A stretch of DNA of 64,000 nt from Bathynomus jamesi. Taxonomy: Eukaryota; Arthropoda; Malacostraca; Isopoda; Cirolanidae. Location of the stretch: the NCBI GenBank assembly GCA_023014485.1, contig JAJOZX010003218.1:102001-166000 (forward strand), given 5' to 3'. This document shows, piece by piece, positions 12,086-23,456 of the stretch. The stretch's first letter is position 1. Each line of letters begins with the position of its first letter. Both the position numbers and the translations under genes were made by a program. The notes below the pieces were generated by a model. The model was given only the letters and a program-made list of their open reading frames with translations, had not been told where the DNA came from and ran no database searches.

Positions 12086-13158
12086 TGTTATAATGTTTCA
12101 AACCAACAAAGAACCAAGGACCCACTCAGAGCTGGTCTACCTAACTGTGTTCGTAATTGTGTATTGTGCATGTCCTCCGTGGTGGCGGAGAGGACCCACA
12201 ATTTTACGTGGGTTCCGAACCACAAAGCCTTAATTTTACTACCTTAAACTATACCCAATCTAGCAACATATGCGTCTAATCGATTTTTAAACATGTTTAT
12301 AGACATGCTACTAATTACTTTTACCGGCAAACTATTCCAGCTATTTAATATTCTATGCGTAAAAAAGTTTTTGCCAACTGCTGTGCTGTCTCGAACCTTC
12401 AACTTGTCAACTTACACCCGTTATTTCTAGTCCTATTATATTGAGATATTTCGAAAAAGCTATCTCTATCTACGTTATCGAACCCATTCATAATTTTAAA
12501 AACCTGGATTAGATCACCCCTTAGCCTCCTAGTCTCGAGTGTAGTCAATTTTAACTCCTTAAGCCTATCCTCGTACGACTTCGACCTAAGCGACGAATGA
12601 TCTTCGTTGCTCGTCTTTGAACTCTTTCAATTTTGTTTATATCTTATCGCATATGTGGATTCCAAAATTGGATCGCGTACTCGAAATTGGGTCTAACTAA
12701 TGATTTATAAAGAGGAACAATAATATCGCGCGATTTGTACTCAAAATTCCTAGCTATAAAACCTAGCACTTTGTTCCCTTTATTGACTGCTGCTGTACTT
12801 TGTTTCGCTACTTTTAAATTACCAATGACTATAACTCCTAAATCTTTTTCCTGCTCTACGCTTGCTTACTCCTTCTCTGACATAATATACGCAAAATTAC
12901 CGTTACGCGAACCTATATGTAAAATTTTGCACTTATCGACGTCAAATCTCATTTGCTATGTGACGGACCACTCAACGATTTTATTCAGATCTTCCTGGAT
13001 TTTACCTCTATCTTCGTTATTAATCGCCCTACCACCCAACTTCGTGTCATCCGCAAACTTTGAAACCGTTCTGACTAGGCCAACATCTAAATCGTTAATA
13101 TATATAAGAAAAAGCAAGGGGCCCAATACAGAACCCTGAGGAACGCCGCTCGCTACAT
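12086..13158 (-). mobile_element. CR1 LINE copy 2, 5'-truncated (minus)
   Basis: The minus-strand sequence matches the complete CR1 from the reverse transcriptase motif GVPQGSVLG (at 13158) to the C-terminal thumb and tail (SWNSLPV, FKNRLDAY near 12280). The frame is broken. The 3' UTR is short: it jumps from the coding end to the last about 150 bp of the UTR, lacking a roughly 600-bp internal block that copies 3 and 4 have. The 3' end is ATTATAACATT next to a (TA)n tract, a usual CR1-type ending. Confidence 0.9.
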
Positions 13159-13259
13159 ATTACAAACACATACTCGCACATATGCACACATACTTACACA
13201 CATGCACAGGGAACTACCAAACCAGTATAATTCTAGTATGAAAATTTTTAATTTGTAGC
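13159..13259. other. Short spacer with CACA-type repeats
   Basis: CACATAC/CACATGC simple repeats are present. No gene is seen. Confidence 0.4.
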
Positions 13260-13479
13260 GACCTCTAAATCTGCTCCAATTTGCTCAAAATTTTGTGAGA
13301 GTGTTACTTTTGCATAGTGTAATAAGAGCAGCCCTGAGGAGATTCCCATTTTACCATACTATCTTGGACCACCTTAATACAGTATATACATATATGAAAA
13401 AAAGGACCAACACAACAGCAAACATTTTCGTTTATTTTTGTAATTCAGACGTTTCCACAAATCTTTTGTCATCAAAGAC

Positions 13480-13818
13480 AAATTCTCCAAAACTGTATGC
13501 CCTAATGTTGTTTATAATTACACTTGCGATAGCTGTAAGGCTGCGTATATCGGCAGTACTCAACTCCAACTGGAGATACGTCTTTCTCAACATTTGGGCT
13601 TATCAGTCCGTACCAACCGTCCCCTCAGTAACCCACCACAATCTGCAATTAGAAACCATAGTAATGATAACAACCATCTCCTTTACAAAACTCAGTTCGA
13701 AATTCCAACAAGAACTAATAACCTTACAGAGCTCCGAATTTTAGAATATTTGTACATCTATAGAAACAAACCCTTCATAAACAACAACAGTTCATCTTAC
13801 AAATTACAGCTCTTCTAA
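13480..13818 (+). pseudogene. Penelope-like GIY-YIG endonuclease, C-terminal part
   Basis: One open frame reads VVYNYTCDSCKAAYIGSTQL, with VVYNY...AYIGST taking the place of GIY...YIG and a CxxC pair before it. RLSQHLGLSVRTNRPLS and LTELRILEYLYIYRNKP follow, as in Penelope-like endonucleases. The stop at 13818 is probably the native end. No ATG or reverse transcriptase precedes it, so it is a 5'-truncated relic. Confidence 0.8.
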
Positions 13819-14049
13819 CCAACCAACCAACCTACTTTCATAGATATATTATACCTTCCAATGTAACTGACATTCATAGAGTTTTCTCTCAGTATCTGCC
13901 GAATATGGAGGTTGAAGTAATTATTGTGTATTTACCAGTTGAGGTAATTTTAATTTAATTTAATTTTAATGATTTTAATTCCTTTTTGTATTGATGTAAT
14001 TTTAATTATTTACTCTTATTTGTTTTAAGGTTTTAAGGTTTATAATTCA

Positions 14050-14087
14050 CTGATGAGGACAAAAGATTTGTCGAAACGTCTGAAGTA
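14050..14087 (+). ncRNA. Hammerhead-ribozyme-like motif (Penelope end)
   Basis: CTGATGA is followed by a stem GACAAA-AGA-TTTGTC (6 perfect pairs), then GAAA, then CGTCTGAA and GTA. This is the hammerhead order CUGANGA, stem II, GAAA, stem III, UH, with a minimal stem III. Stem I pairing is weak by eye. Self-cleavage is not demonstrated. Confidence 0.55.
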
Positions 14088-14160
14088 CAAAAATAAACGA
14101 AAATGTTTGCTGTTGTGTTGGTCCTTCTTTTCATCTGTAAGCTCCTTTTCCCTAAGAAGT

Positions 14161-14646
14161 CTAGCTTTGATATATATATATATATATATGTAACAATGAA
14201 CAATGAATATATTCATTTTTACATAAGACCCAAAATCGCCTAACGCGAGTTTGGATAAAAAAATTATTTTTTTGCTTTCTATTTTTGCAGTGTCACAACC
14301 ATGCTATCTACCATTTCTATGGTTAAGTCGTATCCATGTTTGTGTCATTGGAGTTTCGTTGTGAGAAGCGAATGTCCCTTAATTTCATTCCCTCAAAGTA
14401 CAAACAAGACACTCGACGGTTTAGATCGTTTTACATTTTCATCACAATATTACCCATATCCCCATTTTCCATTTATGATAGACTTTATGATAATTAATTA
14501 TTGTTGTCTTGCATCTAACCCTCATCCCTACACATTGCATGTGACATGATGTGAACCCTTGTTTGTACTTCTTCATTCATTTAATTAATTAATTCTTCCT
14601 CAAATGTACCCAATTCCTTAATATTTACTGTATACTCGTATAAGTA

Positions 14647-14717
<71 letters not shown>

Positions 14718-16717
14718 TAATGGCTTCACTCACTCTTTGTACAATGGCTATAAACCTTTCATTACTATATTGCTCTAATTCATCTCTTCTAAATTCTCCC
14801 AAGAATGACTTGCACTGTACGTACGAATTAAATAACTATGGCGTATTAATTATGAATTGACGTATGGCATAATTTGAATAACTATAACGTCATAAAGTAA
14901 CTTAATTCTCTTCACGATTTCCATACCTTGAATACTGAATCACATGTTTAGTATGTGGATATCTTTCATATTCACTGTATGGTAAATTCTTTAACATAAT
15001 AATAAAAACTTTACACTCTACACGTCATTATTTATATGTTGTTCATTCATACATCCATATCTTATCTTGACCGTTATCTTTTATTAATTTTATTACTTAT
15101 TCATTCTCCTACCTACATATTGTGTACTGATTCCCTATCAACCTATCAGTCCATGTTTACTCGTGTCTGTATTACGCACACAACCTATTTTGTTACGTAG
15201 CGATATGTGTAAAATACTTTGTGCATTCGTACATGTCCCCTGATGATCATGATTACGTGCATAGTTACGTACATGTAAATACATCCACATGTATTCTTTT
15301 TACTTTTTCTTTTAAGTGCCTTTACCTCTCGCAAGCTGCTCATTCATACTGATTCAAGGTGTTCGAATTCGATGACGTCGCCAAAAGCAAACATCTGAAT
15401 TCGAAATCTTCTCTCTTGCTTCTGCTACCAATTTATAACGTTAAGATGTTATGTTATATTATTATAATATACTGTATTGTTTCCCTACCAGGCCACTTGT
15501 TCGTTATCGGCTTACGTCACATAGTTATCCCCGTTCTCATTACTTGTACTTACTATTTCTGCCTAATTGTCATTCATATTCTATATTACTTATGTATTAG
15601 GTTATCATAAATGTCCGTGTACTTCCAATGAAAAGTACACCGTATTTTTCTCCGCTTTCCTCATCGCTGGCTAATTAGACTTTCAAACTCTGATAACCAA
15701 CCATGTTCTAATAATATTTGACATAATTTGGCGTAATTATTGTCAACTATAAATGTATAACATTGCTGTTAATCCCTTTTAAATTATAGAACACCGGTTA
15801 ACTCTCCTTCATTATATAAACTGTATCACCTATTTAGATTACTTCAGTATTAGCTATGGCAATTAACAATTTGCTAAAATTGTAAATGTAATAATTTAAT
15901 ATAATGTAATTAATGTACTTTATTGAAACTGTAATTAACGATAATAAGCGAATGTGAATTAATTGGTAATTATAATCATAGTTGTAATAAACCAAAATTA
16001 TAATGTACTCAGTGATGTACTTGGGATTGTACTCAATGTACTACTCCGACATTATGTCGCCATTTAGGAATATATACTCGGCGATATTATTATTATTTTT
16101 TTTGTTATTTAGTTTTTCGTTTTATTTTGGAATCTTTCAAAATTCTGATGTGTTAAAATTATGCTTAACGTCAAAGAGGTGTTTAGATCTCCAGTTAAAG
16201 CGGGGAACTTAACCTTCAACTGCACTCTCCCCAAAATTTAGACTTATTTAATTCTTGTATTGTAAATTCAATCACTCCTGTCTTAGCAACCCTTCAGCGA
16301 GAAGGTTGGAGCCCTCCTCGAGGAGGCCGAGGGCCTCCTCACTTTAAAATTCCGGCTGAGCCATGGTCGAAAGAGCTCGAACCTCTACCCCTGTAAAAGT
16401 CTAATCTAACTTAGAGGCTGAGTATTACCTGTACATTTTAGCAGTAAATTACAGTAAAAGAAAGTTTTTTATCTTCTCCTTCGAGCCTTACTCTCTTCAG
16501 AGAACTCGGTCAATAAAGTAGAGAAAAATAATTTCCCGATACGTTATAAGAAGAATCGGTGAACCGTCAGATAATTTAGTAAGTTTTCACACAATCCTCC
16601 GATCCACTCGATAAGAAGAAATCGGAGAGTAGTATAGAATAAACTACTGCGAGTAACAAATCCGTTGCTGCCTCCTAACTAGAACTCCCGTCGACTTCGA
16701 AACAACCAAGGTCATAC
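14161..16717. other. AT-rich stretch without recognised genes
   Basis: It contains (TA)n tracts at about 14167-14190 and 14648-14713. The ORFs are short and without family likeness. A more mixed-composition part (about 16200-16640) with GAGGCC-type short inverted repeats could be retroelement-derived, but I cannot assign it. Confidence 0.5.
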
Positions 16718-16816
16718 TGCAATGACCACGCAGTATATAAATGAATAGAAACGACATAAGTATTAAGGAACGTCTCTGCACACGAGGAGGAGAGATAACG
16801 AATAAATGAAAAATGA

Positions 16817-16889
16817 GGCGAACCGCCCGGGAATCGAACCCAGGGCCTTCCAATTGCCGGTTGGACGCGCTACCATTATGCTACGGACC
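16817..16889 (-). other. tRNA-like sequence, unit 1
   Basis: The minus strand shows TAGCATAATGG (box A-like) and GGTTCGATTCC (consensus box B) 73 nt end to end, with a good T-arm (CTGGG/CCCGG, 7-nt loop). An anticodon-arm-like CCAA/TTGG has loop CCGGCAA, giving GGC at the anticodon place. The outer 7 bases do not pair as an acceptor stem, so this is a pseudogene or tRNA-derived repeat. Confidence 0.7.
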
Positions 16890-17080
16890 TCGATCAATCA
16901 CAAATCGAAATTCTCCCACATAGGGCAGAAACCAATGCCCTGAGAGGGCACCCTCGCAAATCGTGAATATGCGCATATAACTGCAATGACCACGCAGTAT
17001 ATAAATGAATAGAAACGACATAAGTATTAAGGAACGTCTCTGCACACGAGGAGGAGAGATAACGAATAAATGAAAAATGA

Positions 17081-17153
17081 GGCGAACCGCCCGGGAATCG
17101 AACCCAGGGCCTTCCAATTGCCGGTTGGACGCGCTACCATTATGCTACGGACC
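17081..17153 (-). other. tRNA-like sequence, unit 2
   Basis: Identical in box A, box B and anticodon arm to unit 1. Confidence 0.7.
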
Positions 17154-17344
17154 TCGATCAATCACAAATCGAAATTCTCCCACATAGGGCAGAAACCAAT
17201 GCCCTGAGAGGGCACCCTCGCAAATCGTGAATATGCGCATATAACTGCAATGACCACGCAGTATATAAATGAATAGAAACGACATAAGTATTAAGGAACG
17301 TCTCTGCACACGAGGAGGAGAGATAACGAATAAATGAAAAATGA

Positions 17345-17417
17345 GGCGAACCGCCCGGGAATCGAACCCAGGGCCTTCCAATTGCCGGTTGGACACGCTA
17401 CCATTATGCTACGGACC
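17345..17417 (-). other. tRNA-like sequence, unit 3
   Basis: Same as units 1 and 2 except for one change next to box A (GCGC to GTGT on the tRNA strand). Confidence 0.68.
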
Positions 17418-17435
17418 TCGATCAATCACAAATCG

Positions 17436-17475
<40 letters not shown>

Positions 17476-17477
<2 letters not shown>

Positions 17478-17840
17478 TGCTATTTAAATTGATTCATCCG
17501 ATTTCAACTGAGAATACTTCCGTACCTATCAACCGTGCATCAACTGGGCATACACCATATGAAAGAGGAAATCTCCGAGTTTTACAAGATCACCGCGAGA
17601 GGGCTCCAAAGTCACGCCGTGGCCTAGCCTAGCAACAAACAGTCAGTGTGAAAATGGCGTCCGCACAGCAGAAGGCGTTTTTTGTGTTGCAGTTTTCGAG
17701 CTGTAAATCGGTAGTCACAGTGCAGCGTGAGTTTCGGATGCTCTGAGCACCCGGTGGATCTGTTCTGTAACGTCGACGAAACTCACGCTGCACTGTGACT
17801 ACCGATTTACAGCTCGAAAACTGCAACACACAAAACGCCT
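17476..17840 (+). mobile_element. 5' end of a mariner-type element, folded back
   Basis: The terminus CAGTGCTATTTAAATTGATT follows (TA)n. A start codon at 17653 opens MASAQQKAFFVLQFSSCKSV, the helix-turn-helix start of a common arthropod Tc1/mariner transposase. After 17715 the sequence turns round: 17777-17838 is the reverse complement of about 17662-17723, with the unpaired loop continuing the same protein on the minus strand (RRYRTDPPGAQ). Only about 40 codons exist in either direction. Confidence 0.75.
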
Positions 17841-19214
17841 TGGGTGGGCGGAAAGCAGCTCCCTAATTTAAATTACATATAAATTATGTATAAATTGTGA
17901 TTGTATTGTTATATTTTTATGGTGTGTTCTCTAAAGTGGTACAATTGTAACGGTAATCTTTTTTTCTCTAAAGTGTTCTCTTTGTGTTCTCTAAAGTGGT
18001 ACAATTGTAACGTTCATTTTTTTTTTTCATTTCAGATTGAAGGGTAACATGGCTGAGCGTTTACCACTGCAGGAGCGTGCCCAGTTGGCGGCACGGTACG
18101 AAGTTTGGCAATCTGTCGTTCGAGTTCAAAGATGGTGGCGGGCCATTCACGGACCACGTGCCCAAGTGGACCCGAAAACAATCAAGAACTGCCACTCGAA
18201 GCTCATGACCACGGGGTCTGTGGCAGATGTTCGAAGATGTGGTCGCCCTTCGACATCCAGGGCCCAGGAGACGGTGCAGGCAGTTCAGGAAATGTTCGCA
18301 CGGAGTCCACGAAAGTCAACTCGCCAGGCAGCTCGGGAAAGTGGACTCTCCCGCTACTCAGTGCGAACTGTGCTGAAGAAGGAGCTGAACTGGCGTGCGT
18401 GGAAGCCGCATTACTGCCAATCTCTCTCGGACGAGGACTGCGACATTCGCATGGAGTTCGGGGAAATCATGCTGGCTTGGCATGAAGACTGGCCCCATCT
18501 CTTCCGCAACATCCTCTGGAGCGACGAGGCGGTGTTCCACGTCGGAGGCTTTGTCAACCGCCACAATTGCCACTACTGGGCAGGAGAGGATCCCATGGTT
18601 ACCGCTGAAAAACGGCAGAATCGGTTCAGTGTAACGGTGTGGTGTGGTATGACCTCAGATCAGGTTGTGGGCCCGTTCCTTCTGCGCAACACCATGAATG
18701 CTGAGCGGTACCTTGCTATGTTGCGAAACGAGGTCTGGCCGGTTGTCAGCACATGGGAGAACATCGACGATCTGATATTTATGCAAGATGGCGCCCCTCC
18801 GCACTTCGCTCTTGTTGTCCGTGAGTGGCTGGATGCCCACTTCCCTGGGCGTTGGATGGGTCGTCGTGGTCCACATCAATGGTCAGCCAGGAGCCCCGAC
18901 TTGACACCGTGCGACTTCTTTCTTTGGGGGTGGGTAAAGGAAGAAGTCTACCGCACCAAACCGAGGACATTGGAAGAACTGGAGGACCGAATTCGGGAAG
19001 TCATGTCCTCCATCCCGCCGGAGTTCCTGCTAAAGTCAGTGGACGCCATTCCTGGGCGGCTCCAGAAGCTGGTGGAAAGAGTTGGAGCCCACATTGAATT
19101 TTAGAGAAAACCTACCATGTATGACTACCTTTTCATATTATTTCTTATGAAATAAATGGATAATATACGTATTTTTTTACCAATCCAAAATAGGGAGCTA
19201 CTTTCCGCCCACCC

Positions 19215-19216
<2 letters not shown>
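17841..19216 (+). mobile_element. DD41D mariner with intact transposase
   Basis: Terminal sequences GGGTGGGCGGAAAGCAGCTC (left) and its near complement (ending 19216) form about 28-bp inverted termini. TA follows on the right. The left outer bases adjoin the folded fragment, so the left TA is not visible. A direct repeat in the 5' leader (TGTGTTCTCTAAAGTGGTAC at about 17929 and 17982) may be a subterminal binding site. Confidence 0.88.
18049..19104 (+). CDS. Tc1/mariner transposase, DD41D type
   Basis: A 351-aa intact frame starts at ATG 18049 (AACATGG context). An N-terminal helix-turn-helix pair (residues about 5-110) includes CGRPSTSR, the GRP-type linker. The catalytic residues are Asp159 in LWSDEAVFH, Asp247 in FMQDGAPPHF and Asp289 in LTPCDFFLWG; the last two are 41 residues apart. 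The length fits the family (about 340-360 aa). Such enzymes cut and paste DNA at TA sites as dimers in the nucleus. Nothing in the frame is broken, so it may have been active recently. Confidence 0.93.
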   Translation: MAERLPLQERAQLAARYEVWQSVVRVQRWWRAIHGPRAQVDPKTIKNCHSKLMTTGSVADVRRCGRPSTSRAQETVQAVQEMFARSPRKSTRQAARESGLSRYSVRTVLKKELNWRAWKPHYCQSLSDEDCDIRMEFGEIMLAWHEDWPHLFRNILWSDEAVFHVGGFVNRHNCHYWAGEDPMVTAEKRQNRFSVTVWCGMTSDQVVGPFLLRNTMNAERYLAMLRNEVWPVVSTWENIDDLIFMQDGAPPHFALVVREWLDAHFPGRWMGRRGPHQWSARSPDLTPCDFFLWGWVKEEVYRTKPRTLEELEDRIREVMSSIPPEFLLKSVDAIPGRLQKLVERVGAHIEF

Positions 19217-19258
<42 letters not shown>

Positions 19259-19752
19259 ATATGACTAAATTCCCAAGTAGAGGCAATATTAAGCCATCAT
19301 TTTTACCAATTAGGTCAAACTTTGTAAATAAGTTGAATTTTCTTATACGTTCTACTTTTTTAAGGTGAGGTTGCGCTAGGTTAGGTTAGGTTAACTCAGA
19401 TTAACCTAAATTAACCTAATTTAACGAAGCGTAACCTAACCTGAGACAAATCAGAGGGTGTGTAAAGTCTGAGGAAGCATAACGAACGATTTATTTGATT
19501 TTGAGTTTTTTTTAATTAAAATCTTAACGAGGGTGAAATTCGAATAAATAATCTTTGTCTACGGTAAAAAACGCTTTATCTAAACTTTCTTATAGACCCC
19601 CTCCTTATTTTAACACAAGCGAAAGTGACTAAAAATTTGGAAATATAAAATATATAACCTGTTCGTTTGACCTACTGGGTAAAAAATGATAAGGGACGAA
19701 AATTTACACAAATGTTCGACGGAATTGGGTATTTATGACTATACGTATATTC
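19217..19752. other. Spacer with (TA)n and TTAGG-like strings
   Basis: A (TA)n tract lies at about 19219-19261. GGTTAGGTTAGGTTA-type strings with inverse copies occur at 19372-19442. The rest is AT-rich without coding signal. Confidence 0.5.
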
Positions 19753-20440
<688 letters not shown>

Positions 20441-21760
20441 TGGTTGTTTACCCTTTTTCGTAATCACATTGGTCATCTGACAGAGATCTACCTCGGGTCG
20501 CTACATCATCTGAACGCAGAGGAAAGTCACTCATCCAATTACAAAACAAACCCAACGTCGCTTACCCTTGCTGATCTGACTGGAAGCGGTATTGGCATGT
20601 GGCTACAACGTAGCTACGGCTTACGCCTTACATGCCAATCTCGGTCTAAATACATCTGCGCTGTTTACCTTTCCCCTAATTCTATCAACTATCCAAAATT
20701 CTTTGACTACTTCACTTTTACAGTGGAATACATTCTTTCCCGCTTTCCCTTTGCTAAAATCTCCATTTTAGGAGATTTCAATGTTCACCACCACCTTTAG
20801 CTTACCTCCCATTTAACTGACATCCCTGGTGAACTAGCTTACAACTTTTCTATCCTAAATGACCTAGAGCAGATTATACAGTACCCTACTCGTATCCCCG
20901 ATCGCGTTGGAGATAAGCCCAAAATTCTGGATTTATTTCTTAGCTCTCATCCTTCTTCTCTCATGATTCGCGTAGGACGGCTATGGGACACCTGACCTCT
21001 GTCTGATCTTTCTGCTATATCTGATTAGGGCAGAGAAATCCTTGTGACTTTCAATGCCTCAAAAACTCAGTTCCTCCATCTGTCTACTTGTCACGATCTT
21101 CCACACAATGATCCCCTTACCTTCAACAACACACAACTCAATCCTTCTTCTCTTAACATTGTTGGTGCTTCCTTTTCTCATGATCTTTCCTGGAAAGATC
21201 ACATATACTCTCTTTCTAAAACAGCTTATAAGAGGTTAGGTGTGCTGTACCGCCTCCGCGGTTTCTTTACCCCTATTCAGGGGTCTTGTTCGCCCCTGTA
21301 TGAAGGATGCTTCTTTTGTGTGGATTGGCTCAACTCACACAACCATACTTGACCGGGTGGAATCAAAGGCTTTTCGTCTCATCAATTCCCCGCCTCTTAC
21401 TGATTGTTTTTAATCTCTCTCTCTTCGCCGGAATGTTGCCTCACTCTCTCATTACTATTGCTATTATAACGGACATTTCTCTTCTGAACTCTCTAACTGC
21501 GTGCCTCCTCCTTTTAGGAGAGCACGCAGCACCAGACTTTCTACATTTTCTCAGTCCTTTTCTATCCAGCTCTCTGACGCAATGGTTAATCGGTACTTTC
21601 AACCTTTCATCTACTCAGGCGGTCAACTCTGAAACAATCTTCCTCAATCCATCTTTCCGCCTCTCATTGACTTCCCATCTTTCAAACGCAGTGTCTTGGC
21701 ATCTCAAAAACCCCGGACTTTGATTTTGGTTCTCTTCTTCTATGGGGCAAGGGGCGCTTG
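20441..21760 (+). pseudogene. Non-LTR retroelement: endonuclease joined to RT C-terminus
   Basis: The first part (20500-21000) reads KYICAVYLSPNSINYPKFF and ISILGDFNVHHHL, with ILDLFLSSHPS: an APE-type endonuclease domain. From 21044 the frame reads VTFNASKTQFLHLS, SWKDHIYSLSKTAYKRLG, LRGFFTP and, in shifted frames, RLINSPPLTD and SLSHYYCYYNGHFSSELSN, which belong to the C-terminal thumb region after the reverse transcriptase. The RT catalytic core (FADD) is missing between about 21000 and 21040, so a large internal deletion joined the two. Confidence 0.8.
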
Positions 21761-21763
21761 TGC

Positions 21764-21768
<5 letters not shown>

Positions 21769-21805
<37 letters not shown>

Positions 21806-22000
21806 CAAACAACCACAGGGAAAAGGAAAAAGAAACACGAAATCCGAGCCCTTTCGTGATATATTCACATCTTCAAGGACAAGAAAGAAACAAACAGGTG
21901 AATATATCACGAAAGCGCTCGGATTTCGTGTTTCTTTTTCCTTTTCCCTCTGGTTGTTTGCTTATTAATAAGATCACGTGTTATTCTGTGATTTTACTGC

Positions 22001-22036
<36 letters not shown>
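21769..22036. repeat. Inverted Penelope-type ends between (TA)n tracts
   Basis: AAGCAAACAACCACAGGGAA (21803-21875) is repeated inverted at about 21898-21963. Both arms read, in the proper direction, GATGTGAATATATCACGAAA followed by a CTCGGATTTCG stretch, the layout of the other Penelope ends in this window. (TA)n lies on both sides. Confidence 0.7.
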
Positions 22037-22040
<4 letters not shown>

Positions 22041-22696
22041 GGCGGCTCGTTTTTACACTTTTTTCGATATTTGATTGGGGGTAGTGCGGAAAAGTTGCGA
22101 TTTGGAGAGAAAATAAAGTGTGTAAAATTTTTTTGATCTACGTCAATACCTTCCGGTGGCAGCGAGTCCTTAAAAATCGAAAAATAGGTCTAAAAACACA
22201 TAAAAATACGATATTTGAAAAAAATATTCATAATTATATTTGTGAGTATTTTTGAACGGGGTAGATTGGAAAATGGTTTTAAAGACTTACAAAATAAACA
22301 ATAAAAATTTCAGCACAATCTGTTAATAACTTCCGGTGGCGTCTTAGCCGTTAAAATATCCAAAATATTGATTTAAAGCAAGTTTTAACAAGATGTTATA
22401 CAAATGTTAATTCCGGTATATTTCTGTGCAAACAACCCTGAGAACACTATTATAGGCTTGAATAAATTAATAGCAGTCATTGAACAATGAACATTATATA
22501 AAATGCACACTGTGCATTGCACACTGCACACTGCTACATCCCCCGTTCCCTACCCTATATAAGCTGGGAAAGGAAGCGACGTTGTCAGTTGTTGTGTGTC
22601 ACGTGTGGCGAGAGGTTGTGTTATAACTTGTTCATCAACCGTGGTATATCACCATTTACCCACAGTTAGTTGGTAAATATCGTAAATAGATTTATA

Positions 22697-22995
22697 ATGT
22701 CTGAAAAGAAACCTTCAAAAGTAACCAGAACGTTAGCAAAATGCCATAGCATCGGTCAACCAGCAAATTTTTTAATAATGTTCTACCTACTTATGGAGAT
22801 GTGCTAAGAGCTTATCTCTGGCACCGGAACAACAGAAAAACGACAGGCCAAGATCCTCCATTCCAGATTATTGCCAATGACATCATTTCCAAACTTCAAG
22901 AGATATGGCTCACAGCTTCAATCCCAACTTTATCAAGGAAAAGAATACATGATATGCTCAAAAACTATCATAATAATTGTACGCTGATCTTCTAA
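22697..22995 (+). pseudogene. Transposase N-terminus in foldback (left arm)
   Basis: This is the inverted partner of the preceding gene, with ATG at 22697 (MSEKKPSKV) and a one-base loss near 22770 that shifts the frame before LRAYLWHRNNRKTTGQDPPF, RKRIHDMLKNYHNN. It ends at 22995. Confidence 0.75.
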
Positions 22996-23456
22996 AAATG
23001 TTCTTTCATTTGGGGGCACTTTTTTTTCTTTACAGCAAAAACAAGAATTCCAATTACCACATTTACAAGAAGCAATATGAAATAGTTGTTCCGAATGTTC
23101 CTGAAATGACTTCAATTTACTTTTGTAACTTTCAGAATTCCTTTTTAGTTTACCTGTTTTAAGTAAGGTCTTGTACTTATTATGATAGTTTTTGAGCATA
23201 TCATGTATTCTTTTCCTTGATAAAGTTGGGATTGAAGCTGTGAGCCATATCTCTTGAAGTTTGGAAATGATGTCATTGGCAATAATCTGGAATGGAGGAT
23301 CTTGGCCTGTCGTTTTCTGTTGTTCCGGTGCCAGAGATATGCTCTTAGCACATCTCCATAAGTAGGTAGAACATTATTAACAAAATCTGCTGGTTGACCG
23401 ATGCTATGGCATTTTGCTAACGTTCTGGTTACTTTTGAAGGTTTCTTTTCAGACAT
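22933..23456 (-). pseudogene. Transposase N-terminus in foldback (right arm plus spacer)
   Basis: Starts at ATG 23456: MSEKKPSKVTRTLAKCHSI, then VNNVLPTYGDVLRAYLWHR, a frameshift near 23310, then RIHDMLKNYHNKYKTLLK. The spacer adds CKCGNWNSCFCC (possible metal site) and VPPNERTFLEDQRT, which parallels EDKDFLKDQRNDRK in the copy at 8958-11466. The gene stops where the inverted arm starts, so the catalytic part is absent. Confidence 0.75.

Larger units (their letters stand above)
13260..14160 (+). mobile_element. Penelope-like element fragment with inverted ends
   Basis: A GIY-YIG endonuclease fragment (13480-13818) is flanked by inverted copies of one about 85-bp end: about 13390-13475 (minus) and 14045-14140 (plus), sharing AAAATGTTTGCTGTTGTGTT and TGTTGGTCC. 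The plus copy contains a hammerhead-like motif. Penelope-like elements are known for GIY-YIG domains and hammerhead motifs in terminal repeats; the terminal arrangement here is otherwise incomplete and the reverse transcriptase is absent. Confidence 0.75.
16718..17440. repeat. Three tandem 264-bp units with tRNA-like core
   Basis: Units begin with CTGCAATGACCACGCAG at 16718, 16981 and 17245 (periods 263 and 264) and are almost identical, with very few differences (GACGCGC against GACACGC in the third). Each holds one tRNA-like sequence on the minus strand. The last unit ends in a (TA)n tract at 17440. Confidence 0.92.

Noticed and set aside
12735..13139. Plus-strand 134-codon ORF
   Set aside because: It is the antisense of the CR1 reverse transcriptase (copy 2). 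39271-39723 and 43336-43599 are the same shadow.
16003..16640. Possible solo LTR or small gene in the 16-kb region
   Set aside because: No TG...CA ends, primer site or target duplication could be found by eye, and the 69-codon ORF has no likeness.
16817..17417. Three functional tRNA genes
   Set aside because: Boxes A and B are good but the acceptor stem does not pair and position 33 is not U; kept as tRNA-like.
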